Shown piece after piece: positions 46,441 to 58,200 of a stretch of 64,000 bases of DNA (position 1 is its first letter; each line of letters starts with the position of its first letter). Source of the DNA: Liolophura sinensis (taxonomy: Eukaryota; Mollusca; Polyplacophora; Chitonida; Chitonidae). The stretch covers positions 23,043,608 through 23,107,607 of the forward strand of contig NC_088300.1 in the NCBI RefSeq assembly GCF_032854445.1, written 5' to 3'. The notes under the pieces are model-generated. The model had not been told where the DNA came from. It searched no databases and saw only the letters and a program-made list of their open reading frames with translations. Made by a program: the position numbers and the translations under genes.

Positions 46441-46693
46441 TGACCCAACCCGCCCTAATCTACAAATATGGCGGCGGTGACCAGTCACGCATTTTGAGGA
46501 GAACCTTAGCCAACTCTGGAGAGCAGATTCGCGATGCAAAGGTAGTGTTTTCTACTTTTGAGATTGATTTCTAGGGTGTGTTGAGCCAGTCGTTATTTTC
46601 AGGTCGCCCTACGTATCTCTTAACCAATACTAGGACTGTTTGGAAGTCTTGCTCCTTCGAACACATCACCCAGTTTGTGTAAAAGTATCTATA

Positions 46694-47556
46694 ATGACGG
46701 ACAAACCTCAATCGGAGTCAAAGAGGAAGGCGTCTTCGGATATTCCAAATCCAAGCGTGAAGCGTGTTAACTCGTTAGGAAGCATAACTACCGCTGTGGA
46801 AGATCCAAACAGACACCCCTTACTAATCGAGCTCATCGAAACGTCTGTCGTAAAACATTTGGAAGCTAAGGTTGAAACCCGGCTCGTGCAGGTAATGATC
46901 ACAGCCATAAAGCCTCTTCTTGACGCTATCCAGGTAAGCCAGCTCAAAATAAATGACTTGTCAAAAAATGTTATTAAACAACAGGAAGAGAGGGACGAGA
47001 CCATAAAATATTGCAAGCAGAAGTGAACCAACTCAACGCTGAAATATCAGAAGTCAAAAACAGATTGAAATCATCTGATGGACAACTACAAGAGCTGAAG
47101 TCGGAAAATGTATGTTTGCTGGATAAAGCTGAGCAGTATAGCCGTCGGAACTGTTTGCGGGTGAACGGACTTCGACTGCACCAGAATGAGTCCACCGACG
47201 ATGCGGTATGTAAGATCGCTAAAGACATCAATGTTACAGTGAGTAAAGAAGATATATCCAGGTCGCACTTTATAGGTTCGCCAGAGATACACCAGATTAT
47301 TGTAAGATTTGTATCTTACAGAAAACGGTCAGAGTTGATCTCCGCGAGAAGGCTACTGAAAAGGGACCATCCAGGAGTGTACATTAATGAGGACTTAACT
47401 CGATTGCGATTTAGTTTATTTAAAAATCTACTTCAGTTGAAGAAAGAGGATCGGGTGTTCGCTGCCTGGTCGTATGACGGCAACGTATTCTACCGCAAGA
47501 CAGAGCATTGCCAGAAATATCAAGTGTCAAAGGAAAATGACCTACTTGGCCTGTAA
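46694..47556 (+). pseudogene. Retrotransposon ORF1 (coiled coil, RNA-binding type), frameshifted
   Basis: The first part (46694-47026) starts at MTDKPQSESKRK, with basic, Ser-rich residues and then a helical segment. The second part continues in another frame from about 47011 (LQAEVNQLNAEISEVKNRL...), ending in LLGL at 47556. It has a coiled coil (heptads in NQLNAEISEVKNRLKS), then EQYSRRNCLRVNGL, which is typical of the RRM-like start in L1/CR1-type ORF1 proteins, and then GVYINEDLTRLR. A single indel near 47008 would explain the break. It is an RNA-binding chaperone by family. It is inactive as it stands. Confidence 0.75.
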
Positions 47557-48522
47557 TTTCCTCCCCACAAATCTTCGCGCTACGCTGAACACTGTAACTT
47601 TTAACACCACGAATTTCCTAAGCACACCTTACTTCTGTCTTGGCATGCAGCTTTGTGACTCAGTGATGTAAGGTGACGACCATCAGAACAGCCTGTGCAA
47701 TCCGTGCGGTGCTATCTTTTCTCGTGCACTCCATGCTCCAAGCTTTTCACCACCTTGCTCCTGTCCGTTCGTGCGATAGGCTGTGCAGAGGTACATTGCA
47801 TGTCTGTACTTTCACAACTTTCAGTAGCCTGCTACAAATTGCTCCCTCAATAGATACGTGCACTAAAAAGCCCGTGCAATTGCCCTTGCATGTGTATCAA
47901 TAGCCTCTATTATACATTTACTGGCTCTCCTAATTATCCTTTCCCCAATTCTGATTTCAAGTACATGTATATCGGTACAGTTGTGTGCTGTGTTCATATG
48001 CTCTACGTCTATTTTTCGTAGTGTATAGATAGAACCGAATTTGTGTATTCAACATTGTAAATAGCGATGACATTAACCAGTTGGTGCCTGATCACGGTTC
48101 TGATAAGGTAAACATTAAAATTAAGATCATATAATAACACATTGCTCTCTGGAAGGCTAAATGTAAATATTTCCTCACCATTACAATCCTCATCTTTATA
48201 TGCTATATAAATGTTCCTGATAACTATACCAATTACTATTCCTCGATACTACCTGTACAGGTGGTCAGTCATGTTATACTGTTTGGTACGTCATATAATT
48301 AATTTAACACCCCGTTTACTTACAAGTTCATGTGTAATATCTATATCTTATATTAATTATCGATATAGATTAGAAATTAATCAACTCGTGAAATTAGGTC
48401 CAGTAAATACTTATAAACTAACAATATTCCCTACCATGGTTGGTGGAGTTTCCGAGCATGTGCTTCCTTTATACCTATCTTTATATATATCATGGGTGAC
48501 TTAAATGAGTATAGGGTAGCAG
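47557..48522 (+). other. Inter-ORF stretch of the retrotransposon
   Basis: AT-rich, with many stops. No domain was recognised. Short frames at 47673-47903 and 48211-48504 have no support. Confidence 0.4.
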
Positions 48523-49215
48523 TTGGGGCTTGGAATAATTTTTTATATTATAAAAAAAAATCGGATGTTAAGTAAGTTACTGAAGTTTTACGAACATCTT
48601 TGCTGTGCAATTATAGCACAGAGTTCATGTCTTGGTCTTTGCATCATTGCTATTCTTTCTACGCTCTGTAATCAACATTACTTTTTAACTATACATATGA
48701 CTTTATTACTTAGATGTGGAGACATACATGTAAATCCAGGGCCGTCATGTCAGCATAATTTAAAAATTTGTCACTTTAATGCTCGTAGCTTACTTGCTCA
48801 AAGTAAGGACAACCTCTCCTCTTATTCTAAACTGGATGAGGCCTACACCTTGTTATGCAACCAATATAATTACATGTATGATATTATATGTGTCTCAGAA
48901 ACCTGACTTGGTTCTGATATACCCGATGAAACAGTGAATCTAAATGGATACTGTATAGAACGAAAAGATAGAGACCGTCGTGGGGGTGGAGTAGCGATTT
49001 ATTATAAGTCATCATTTAGTGCTATGCATAGAGGGGATTTAGAAAACGACAATGAAATGTTATGGATTTCAATCAAACATTTTAATAAACATATACAGTG
49101 TTCCGTTGGCTATCGTCCCCCCGAACCATTCTTCACAAACACAGGATGAATTTCTAGCTAACTTAGATAACAGCCTCAACTCAGCTCTGACAGAAAATCC
49201 AGACGCCTTGATAAT
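48523..49215 (+). pseudogene. Retrotransposon ORF2 N-terminus: 2A-like motif and endonuclease start
   Basis: The frame from 48523 has a hydrophobic N-terminal segment (about residues 25-63), then GDIHVNPGP at 48718-48744. After it comes the endonuclease start (ICHFNARSLL, CVSET). A TGA at 48904-48906 stands where a Trp is usual (SET-stop-LGSD). The same frame then continues (RGGGVAIYYK) to about 49110. There a frameshift moves to the frame of DEFLANLDNSLNSAL up to the Tc1-like insertion at 49215. The role would be target-site nicking. It is inactive because of the stop and shift. Confidence 0.75.
48718..48744 (+). other. 2A-like ribosome-skipping motif
   Basis: The residues are GDIHVNPGP, against the consensus D(V/I)ExNPGP. 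His stands in place of the usual Glu. Such motifs are known at the start of ORF2 in some APE-type non-LTR elements. Activity of the His form is not certain. Confidence 0.7.
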
Positions 49216-49216
49216 A

Positions 49217-50730
49217 AACTACCAGGCAAAAGAAAGGTTTCACCCACTTCTTGAGCCCATAAAACAAAAACAAAGTCAGATGTAAGAATTAAGAAGATTG
49301 GTTTATAAACAGGAATCATTGTGAAATATTCTCTCAAAAAGGCTTTAAAATATTGGCATTCAATTGGCCACAAAACACAATGAAAGAGACAAGGGGTCAG
49401 AAGAAAAAATTACACAAATGTAAAGTTAACTGGCAAGTGCATGTAAAGTCACAGTATCCACAGAAATGAAGGACTACAGTCATCAGTAGCGAGTGTGGCC
49501 ACCCTGGGCATCAATGCATGCAAGCACACGCCTCCGTATTGACGTCGTCCGTCGCCGGATGACGTCAGCTGGGGTAACGTTCCATAGGTTTAACAGAGCT
49601 TGCTCAAGTTCCTGTTGGTTAGTTGGAGGAGGCACCAACTGTCTCAAACGGCGGTCAAGGTGATCCCAGAGACGGTTAATGGGGTTCATGTCTGGTGAGT
49701 TGGCTGGGCAGGGCAACACGATGACGTTTGCGGTCTCGAGGTAGTCTGTAAAAATGCGATCCTTTTGGCTGTCATTAAAGGAAAGGAACGACGACAGGTC
49801 TCAGTACCTCATCAAGGTATCGCTGGCCAGTCAGATTACCTCGCACAATAACCAGCTGCGTCTTCATTTGGCCACAAATCCCTCCCCAAACCATGACGCC
49901 TCCGCCTCCAAACGGATAAACCTCTCTTACGCAGTTTGGCGCGAGACGCTCGCCTCTTCGTCGGAAAACTCGAACTCTGCCATCGTTCCTGAATAGACAG
50001 AACCTGCTCTCGTCTGTAAACAGCACTCTCGCCCAGTCACGTCGCTGCCACCGACGTACAATACGTGCCCATCGCAATCTGCGTTGACGGTATAAAAGGG
50101 TCAAGGCCATCCTACGGAAGGGGCGGTAAGGTCGTAAACCAGCTGAACGAAGACGACGCAGTGTTGTCCTGGGGCTGATGACATGGCCTAGTGCCGTGCC
50201 CGCTGTTGACGTCGCCGTGACGAATCGGTTTCGGAGGTGGATCTGCCGGATGTAGCGATCTTCAGCCGCAGTTGTTACCCTCGGTCTTCCCGATCTTGGT
50301 CTGTCTTGGGTCTGGCCTGTCTGCTGATAGCGTATCAACAACCTCCTGATGGTGGTTTGGCTGCAGTTGAACGTTCTTGCAATGTGACGTTGCGAGACTC
50401 CCATGGTGGACATACCGATGGCCTGGTCTCGTTGCGCTTGCGTAAGTCTTGGCATACTGTTGGTGTTTTTTCGGTCACTGAATGTCTGCTCTTTCGAGCA
50501 AGAGTATTTATGCAACATTACCGCACGTGCATCACGAGCCATGCCTCAAAAGGACGTTTTGCATGTTATCGCAATTTCACAATTCCAATTGCTGCGTTCG
50601 TGACGATGCGCTCTGGTAGAGGAAACGATGCAGTAATACACCATGTCCTGCTTAGAATCAAATCCGGAACCGCGCTTTTATTTTTTTTATGACAAAAAAT
50701 ACGGTGAAACCTTTCTTTTGCCTGGTAGTT
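49217..50730 (-). mobile_element. Tc1-like DNA transposon inside the retrotransposon
   Basis: The 28-bp terminal inverted repeats are perfect: 'aactaccaggcaaaagaaag...' at 49217-49244 and its reverse complement at 50703-50730. They are flanked by TA at 49215-49216 and 50731-50732. Removing the element and one TA rejoins the LINE endonuclease frame as ...ALII-IGDFNDR, which confirms the insertion site. The transposase is on the minus strand and is broken. Confidence 0.95.
49483..50455 (-). pseudogene. Tc1-like transposase, broken
   Basis: It starts at MPRLTQAQRDQAIGM (ATG at 50455). Helix-turn-helix parts follow (QRHIARTFNCSQTTIRRLL; RPRSGRPRVTT), then FTDESRF with the first catalytic Asp, MVWGGI, and a stop after VVVPFL at about 49775. 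The frame shifts and continues with TDYLETANVIVLPCPANSPD, MNPINRLWDHLDRR and a C-terminal GGHTRY. The block that should hold QDNxxPH (second Asp) is missing, and the third acidic residue, normally Glu in NPIE, is Asn. It would cut and paste at TA sites if intact, and it is certainly inactive. The open frame upstream of 50455 is probably not translated. Confidence 0.9.
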
Positions 50731-50732
50731 TA

Positions 50733-51137
50733 ATTGGTGATTTTAATGACAGGTGTGTTGATTGGTCCAAATACAACGATAAGAGTGAACTAATAATGAA
50801 GTTGTTTGATATTATTACAAGTAAAAATTTATTTGGGTTAATTAATGAGCCCACAAGATATAGCAATGGAACTTCATATATTTTAGATTTAATCATAACA
50901 GATAGTATCGGTTATGTGACTGAATATCAAGTAGCTTCGCCAATGGTCAATCTTGACCATTGTTCTGTATATTGTACCTTAAATATTCTGGTAAATGATA
51001 AACCAAGAGCATATAAAAGACACATATGGGATTTTCAATATGCTGACTTAATACAGCTTCAGTCAATTATCTCTACCACTCCCTGGGAAGCCGTGTGTGA
51101 CATATTCGATGATATGGATTATAAACTGTATGTTTGA
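50733..51137 (+). pseudogene. Retrotransposon ORF2: second half of endonuclease
   Basis: It continues the LINE after the insertion with IGDFNDRCVDW, NEPTRYSNGTSYILDLIITD and VNLDHCSVYC. The GDFN, LDLI and (S/L)DH blocks are the last parts of the APE-type endonuclease, with D and H catalytic residues present. The frame ends at a stop at 51135-51137. Confidence 0.8.
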
Positions 51138-53408
51138 AACAATCTTTTTTTATCTTGTTGTGCGGAAGCAATACCAAATAAGCAAGTAACAATACGACCA
51201 AGGGATAAACCATGGATGACAAACGATGTTCGTTATAAATTACGAATAAGAAATAGATGTTTTTAAAAATTTAAGAGGACTAAGTCAGAGGAAGACAGAT
51301 TTCGATTTTATATATCTAGGCGTGAAGCTAATACCAGTAAGAGAAAATCAATATTAAGATATGGTGAAAAACTAAAGGTAAAACTTTCTAATCCCAATTT
51401 AGATACCAAGTCTTACTGGTCTATAATGAAATCTCTGCTGGGTTCAAAAGCGAAACCACCTGTCCCTACTTTAATTGTTAACGATAAAATTGTATCAAGT
51501 GATACTGAAAAAGCTAATGAGTTCGTTAGATTTTTTGCAAGCCATTCAACTCTTCCGTCAGTAATACCCGTTTTACCTCCATTCACTTATTATACTGCTG
51601 CACGCCTTAATTGTATACAAACAAGTGAAAGGGAAGTAGCTGATTTTCTGTCCAAACTAAATATTAGGAAAGCTTCTGGTGGTGATGTAATTAGCAATTT
51701 CATGCTCAAAAATACAGCGGAAAATATAGCACCTTACCTCACTAAGCTATTTAATTTCTCACTTCAGTCAGGAGTCTTTCCATCAGCTTGGAAACTATCT
51801 AGAGTATGCCCTGTCTTTAAAAAGGGAGACAGACATGATATGTCAAGTTACAGACCCGTTTCTCTACAGCCCTCTCTCTCTAAAGTCTTAGAAAATAGTA
51901 TATAAGCACTTGTATGAATATTGTATTAACCATAACCTTCTAGTATCGAATAATCGATTTAAACATGGCGACTCGACAATATGTCAGTTAACTAAAAAAA
52001 CTAAAAAGTCTGGATAACGGTAGTGATACGTGTTTAGTTTTCCTATATGTAAACAAGGCTTTTGATAAAGTCTGGCATGAGGGTCTTTTGTTGAAATTGA
52101 GACAGTTGGGTTTTAGGGATCCATTACTGACATGGATTAAGAATTATTTATCTGATAGAAAAATTGAAGTTTGTTTAAACGGAGCAGATTCAGACATATA
52201 TTCTGTTCAAAGCGGAGTTCCTCAAGGCTCCGTTCTAGGACCGCTTCTTTTCCTAATTTTTGTAAATGACATAAATGTGAACATTGAATGTAATATCAAT
52301 ATTTTTGCTTATGATACATCTTTGTCCGAAGAGATGTCTGAGTTTATTACATCTGAAAATAAAATAAATCGAGAACTAGGTCGCTTGTCTCAATGGGCCA
52401 AACAGTGGTTGATAACATTCATTGCACAGAAAACTGTATACTTATTTGTTTCCTTATAAAAGAACCCGATGTACCCAAAACTGTATTTAGATGGTATTGA
52501 AGTGAACAGTGTTCAGTACCATAAACACTTGGTATCATTCCACAGCACGATGGTAAATGGGACGAAAATATAAGATCACTCGTAAATAAATGTAATAAGA
52601 AATTAGGTATTATAAATAGTGAAGAGGACATTAACAAGGAAGTGTTTAATAACTTTATACAATAAAGTGAACTCATTTGGACACCACTATATGTTCGGCT
52701 TAGACAACATAGGATTCTGCTATTTTTTAAAATTGTAAATGGACTTTCCTCGCCTTACCTACAGTCCCTATTATCAAGACGATCAACAGAGTATAATACA
52801 TATAACTTAAGGTATAATGAAAATTTACGTATATTTAGATGCCGTCTCAGTATATATAAATCTTTCTTCTTCCCGAAAACAACTAAGGACTGGAATAATT
52901 TACTTAAACATATATGCCATTCTTCAATGAAAGAACTTCAAAAATGTCTATCTCCACCAATTATTACTACGTCTAGTGATTTAATATCGTTATATAATGA
53001 CTTTAGCAACTTTTCATCTGTCCAGCACTGCAGAATGAGAATGGGATTCAGCGCTCTTCGGGCAGATTTTTTTAAGTATAATATTACCGAAGATACTGCT
53101 TGCCATTACTGTAATGATACATGTGAAGATACCTTTCATTTTTTTTTATTTGCTCTCAATTTGCCACCCATAGGAAGCACATGCTACATACTCTCACACA
53201 AATTATTTCACCCGGTGTAAATTATTCTGTTTTCATTCCACAGTTTTCACGATATATATGTAATATACTTTTGTTTGGCTCTAAAGATTTAAATTACGAA
53301 GATAATAAACTTGTTTTTCAATGTGTGCATAAATTTATCAATGATACAGAAAGATTTTATGACCATGGTAATGGTAAAAACGATGTTAACATTGTAAATA
53401 ATAATTAA
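51138..53408 (+). pseudogene. Retrotransposon reverse transcriptase, multiply broken
   Basis: Open pieces are 51426-51905 (LNIRKASGGDVISNFMLK; SYRPVSLQPSLSKVLE), about 52030-52459 (VNKAFDKVWHEGLL; SGVPQGSVLGPLLFLIFVND; IFAYDTSL) and 52927-53220 (C-terminal CHYC...C...HFF zinc-knuckle-like). In intact enzymes the first block reads LD.SKAFD and the catalytic box F/YADD. Here these read LYVNKAFD and FAYD, so catalytic Asp positions are lost. Stops and frameshifts separate the pieces. Confidence 0.85.
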
Positions 53409-53447
53409 TTTATTTCAACTTATATCTGAAATATGTATTCTCACATT

Positions 53448-53791
53448 ACCGGCCCGGATAGCACAGTTGGTAGAGCGTCCGCTTCGGGACCGGTAGATCC
53501 AGGATCAATCCTTCATCGAGTCACACCTAAGACTTTAAAAGAGGAAGTTCTAACTTCGCTTGGCGTTCAGCATGAAGGGGATAGTGCAACGACTGGTTGA
53601 CCCGTATCAGTATAATGGCTTACTTGCCTTCGGTAAGGCGTCTCAGTGAAGCAGCACTAAATAAAAGAGCGGTGGAAATCCGTCCTGCTACAAGGAGGCA
53701 CATGACACGTACATGCACCCTAATGATTCCTTCGTCGTCATATGACTGAAAAATTGTTGAGTACGACGTTAAACCCCAAGCACTCACTCAC
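53448..53791 (+). mobile_element. SINE family A with 14-bp target duplication in LINE 3' UTR
   Basis: The head is 'ggcccggatagcacagttgg' then 'tagagcgtccgc'. The tail is 'acgacgttaaaccccaagca' and (ctca)n. It is flanked by 'tgtattctcacatt' (53434-53447) and 'tgtattctcatatt' (53792-53805). It is younger than the LINE it sits in. Confidence 0.9.
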
Positions 53792-53905
53792 TGTATTCTC
53801 ATATTTATATGTATGTACTTCGTCAGTTATTATGTTGTTGCTTTGAGGAGATCTCTGTTGTAGCCATTAGGCTGTGAGAAATCCTCGTTAAATAAATAAA
53901 GAATT

Positions 53906-54320
53906 AAATGGCTATATTTTCACTTCGCTATATCGTAAGCGTTCTGTCACGAGGATTCAACGTTGTAATATGGTTGAAATATTACTGAATATAACTCTAG
54001 AAACCACTTTAAAATCCTATTGTAATTTTATAGGAGCCTACTTACCTGGACCGAAGCCGGAAATTTTTAAAACCAACTTTTTCATTTCAAGGGAACGGCT
54101 TAAAACTTCAGTGTTAGAATTTAAAGTTATCAAGGAAACTTGAGACATAAAACAATGTAGGCAGAGATACAACAGTGTAGGTAGACACTAAAGGCATACA
54201 TTTATTTTTCAAAATAAAATACAATACGTCAATGGTGACACAACATCGCGCGTAAAGTTGTTGCAAAAATATAATGTATAGGTATGTAGCACCTTAGAAT
54301 GTGTATAGCACTGACACTTA
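53906..54320. other. 3' flank of forkhead copy A
   Basis: It resembles the 3' flank of copy B (about 58560-58824) only weakly ('gcagagata.aacag', 'atgtagcac.ttagaatgtgt.tagcactga'), so these flanks are old duplicates. On the minus strand this is the 3' UTR. Confidence 0.5.
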
Positions 54321-55113
54321 TCAAAGTAAATATGAATGTACATTTACATTGTTTGCAAAAGCAGACAAGCCTTCTGGAAAGTTAGAGTATGGAATGTCTG
54401 TCTCGAGATACTGATGCAGATAAAAAGACGGTTCAGCTGCAAAGAAGTTACCAGAAAACATATAGTCCGTACACGTGATGATGTCACTCGGTGTGATGAC
54501 GTCGTCAAACGTCAGTCTCAGTGGAGGGATTTCCGGAAGATGGGGAACATTGTATATAGACTCTGGAGACACTTCCGGTAGATTGCCTGTATTCTCAGTG
54601 CTTTCTCGATAAGAAATCCTGGGGTAACGACAAGGGGGCGTAAGTCGACCGGACAATTGGCCGTGCACATCTAACTCCGGGCTTGAAAATTCTGCACAAG
54701 TGTCGTAACCGCTGCTATCCGACACTGACACTGAGGTGTCACTGCTAGGACTCACTGATTCTCCTGTTCGCACACACCGACTTACAGGACTGACAACATG
54801 ACCAGTGGGAGGGCTACTGTGTACGTAGTCCTTCAAGCCATTGTCAGTGTTTGAAGAAATTGAAGTGTCCCCTAAATTGCACATCTGAAGCTGGAACAGC
54901 TTAGCCGGAGACGGACTGGTGTCGAGGATGTTCTGGAAAGCCTCCATCCTGTGAGCCAAGGTTAACACACAACCTTCCCATAATCCATTGGCGTTGACTT
55001 GTTGGAATCCTGACCGTAATGCGTTGGATCCGGAGAACTTGTTAGTCGGTCGGTAATCTCCTCGGGCAAAGGTTAGCAAGCTCTTTGGGATAATGGTCCA
55101 CAGAAAAGCAGAT
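54321..55113 (-). pseudogene. Forkhead copy A: exon 2 only, DNA-binding exon missing
   Basis: The acceptor is tatttcag and the exon opens (A)TCTGCTTTTCTGTGG. It encodes 263 residues. They begin with the end of the forkhead domain (wing 2: SAFLWTIIPKSLL...RGDYRPTNKFSG). Then come conserved helical stretches (LWEGCVLTLAHRMEAFQNIL; SPSPAKLFQLQMC), a Ser-rich acidic region and a C-terminus ending NVNVHSYLL. About 715 bp that in copy B carry intron, exon 1 and promoter are missing: 'ttaaag' at 55234 joins directly to 'agtgaaagtagg'. So it cannot make a DNA-binding protein unless another first exon is spliced in. The frame is otherwise open. Confidence 0.75.
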
Positions 55114-55238
55114 CTGAAATACATCAAGCAAGAATCATTAATAAGATGAAATAAAAAAAATAGCACGTATTAAACTGAATTTTTTTTTAAATCGATGTAC
55201 AACTCTTAAGACAAATTTGGATTAAATGTTAAAGCTAG

Positions 55239-58200
55239 TGAAAGTAGGATTACATTCTTGCCCTATGAACCCTGACCTCTAATCCCTCCCCAGTCCCCAC
55301 TGGATATTTAATCAATCAGTTTACCGGAACTGACAGTCGTATGATTTCGCATAACAAAAGTACGAATGTATTCCATATGATCAGGGACGTTTAACTCACC
55401 TGATGATTAAAAAAAAGCCTCATTGATTTCACACTTGACAGTACTATTTTCCTTAATAAAACAAGGACATTAAAAGCATTTATGCTGGGGTGGAGATAAT
55501 TATTAAAATGTCTCGCTTCTTTTCGACATTCGTAACGTAAGGTGAATGATGTTTGATGAAATTAATAAAAAGATAAAGCGCATATATATGCAAAATACAG
55601 TAAAGTTTTGTCAGAGCTGTGTATTATTCATTTCTTTGTTGTGTAACAGACTAAGCAAACACCCACAATCTGATGTCTTAGTATCGACTAATAAAACGAA
55701 ATAGTCTAGCTGAGTATTAGCACAGTCTCTGAGAAGAATTAGAATGGTCTCCGCTTAAGCTGTACCAGCCAAACAATCTTCTATGATTTTGAGCAAGGTT
55801 TGTCGACATTTAGATCATCTTATCCAGTGGGGAGAACGGGGTTAAGTAGCGTATAATTATTGGTGAGGTGTTGAGCAAAAACGGAGGAGATTATAGAGGA
55901 TTATCACAAAACACCTCATGTGGATGAGCAACAGAAGAATCGTAGAGAAGTTCCGTTTCTAATAACTCATCGGATCATTGTTTTGTTTTGCTCTTCACAA
56001 AACAATGTCTAAGCCAGAGTGAGATATGAGTGACATGCTTACTCTGTTGTTGAATATCAGCTACTAAAACACGTTTATGCTGTGGAATGTGAATTTTACA
56101 CACTAACTCGTTTTTCGACATCCGTAATGGAAGATTGATGGTGTGTCTTTAAAATCAGTGAACACAAACAACGCATACAACCCATCGTACATATTCAGTA
56201 AAATAATACATTCCATTTTCCATTGGATGACAGTGTTTTGCATAATGAAAATACGTTACCAATGTTTTGATGTGAAATAGATTATTTTTATAAAAGCGTG
56301 TCAGTCTTTTTCTACATCTGCAAAGGAAAGAGGATTGTGTTTTTCTAAAACTGAGGAACATAAAGGACGCAATGACGACTGCACACACACAGCATTCAGA
56401 AAAGGTATAACCTTTGTACTTTCTTGTATTATTTATCACTTTATAATCCACTTACTCGTGTATAACGTGTCCAACCGTTAATATGTTGATGTCTAACTCT
56501 TACCTGAGAGGAAATATTCTGATAGATGTGAGATCACGTGTCTATCTGATCATTTTTAGAAAAAATCACGTTGAAAGATGGAATTTCGCATGACATGAAT
56601 TGTATACCGCCATCTTTACCTTGAATGATCATTGCTTTAGACGTAAACCAAATGAACGGGACTATTTGACGTTGGCAAACTTTGTCATTTAAGTGGTGAG
56701 AAAAGGTTAAATGGTTCATCATTGCTAGTAAGGAAAGGGCATAATAGGGGACTATCTCTTACCTATAGAGGGATAACGCCTGACGGCTAAAAGTAACAGA
56801 AGGATGGCAGTGAATCATCGTTGGAGATAACTGATCTAATTATTGTACCTTTGTGAACACGCACAGTTGGATTAATCTGTTTTTCTGTTAAATGAAAACC
56901 AGATGTGAACATGTAAGACAAATGAGGTATCGTTTGTTTCAGTTTGACTATGTTGAGGTTCTTGAAGATGGTGAACTTGCTAGTGATCAGACAGACAAAA
57001 GTCCAATGAAATCTCGTCATAGATACTTAAATGACTGTTTTATTATTTATATGATCATTTATTATACAGATACTGTCATAAATTGTCTCATGATCATTGA
57101 TTTCGAAATGTAAAAATGCACTACGATTTGCTCTCAACAGCTGTTAAAGAGAAGTGTAATGGTATCGTTTGTTTCAGTTTGACTATATTGAAGTTCTTGA
57201 AGATGGTGAACTTGCTAGTGACCAGACAGACAAAAGTCCAAGGAAATCCCGTCATAGATACTTCAATGACTGTTTTATTATCATATGATCATTTATTATG
57301 ACAATACTTATTGCTTTATTATTGTAAGATGATATTAATGTTAACTTTCTGAGTTTTTCTAGACAAAGTAAAAAAGACATTTTTATAGGAAATGTCTTCA
57401 ATTTAGTCCTTTGTGCACGGAGGAAAAGTGACAAAGCTTTAACATTTTAACTCGACACAATATTGTAAAGGTACCTGAGTATTATGGTAAATTTTCGGTT
57501 TTAGCTGGGATACACTGTGTGATATACTATCTCGGGTTTAAGGCATTAAAGCCTAATTTCCGTATTTTTGGAATAATGGCCAACTTATAAACTTTCAGAA
57601 AATGCCATTCTCAGTATTTTGCAAATTTCTGTTTTGACGCAATAATTCATTGGTTTTAATTCGATCCGAATTACGAAAGTTAATATATGCTCGAAAATAA
57701 ATGAGCACTGGAAAATATGCACGTTGAAGGCCGCTCAGCAATGTTCGTGTAATGTGAACGCTTACTTCTTATTCCTTGGCTAAAGCACTTGTGACGTCAT
57801 GATGGTGCACAGAAGCTGAATATGTGTAACAAATGTATGACATCCAGCTGACCTGTTCAACAACCTCACTGATGATGATTGGTCAGATACGTGTCCTTAA
57901 GTGACAGTTCAGAACACAGTCCATCCTAAAGTTTTACGGCTCTTCCGATGACATCACATTATCATAGTGCATACCGCACAAAAGTTCAGGGAAACGCCGC
58001 TTTTCACTCATGAGGTATCACTATGATATCATGGGTCAAAGGGCCACCCATTTCTTTCTCAAGAAATAAGTATCATGGAAATCAATCCTCTAAACGTGAC
58101 AAGGTTGAGCGATCGGAGTAATTATATGCAGAAAAACAATCTGGAGCAACAATGGTAATGACGTCATAACATTGTGACGTAAACTGTGACGTTACCACTA

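Larger units (their letters stand above)
46444..53905 (+). mobile_element. Decayed CR1/L2-like non-LTR retrotransposon
   Basis: The order is a possible 5' UTR, ORF1 (46694-47556, frameshifted), a gap of about 1 kb, ORF2 with 2A-like motif, endonuclease (48745-50990, split by a Tc1-like insertion) and reverse transcriptase (about 51.2-53.2 kb). The 3' UTR ends near 'tcgttaaataaataaag' at about 53887-53905. Nonsense and frameshift changes break both frames, so it cannot be autonomous. Class assignment rests on domain order and motifs such as GVPQGSVLGPLLF and SKAFD-like KAFDKVWH. The 5' limit is uncertain, and ORF1 could belong to a separate copy. Confidence 0.8.

Noticed and set aside
50237-50692. 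151-codon plus frame in the Tc1-like element
   Set aside because: Antisense of the transposase, which has the HTH and FTDESRF motifs.
54336-54581. Plus-strand frame over forkhead copy A exon 2
   Set aside because: Shadow of the minus-strand exon, which is homologous to copy B.
56155-56451. 98-codon minus frame (Cys-rich, hydrophobic) in the spacer as missing exon 1 of forkhead copy A
   Set aside because: No forkhead similarity and no suitable donor. Its identical copy at 61380-61676 reflects only the spacer duplication.
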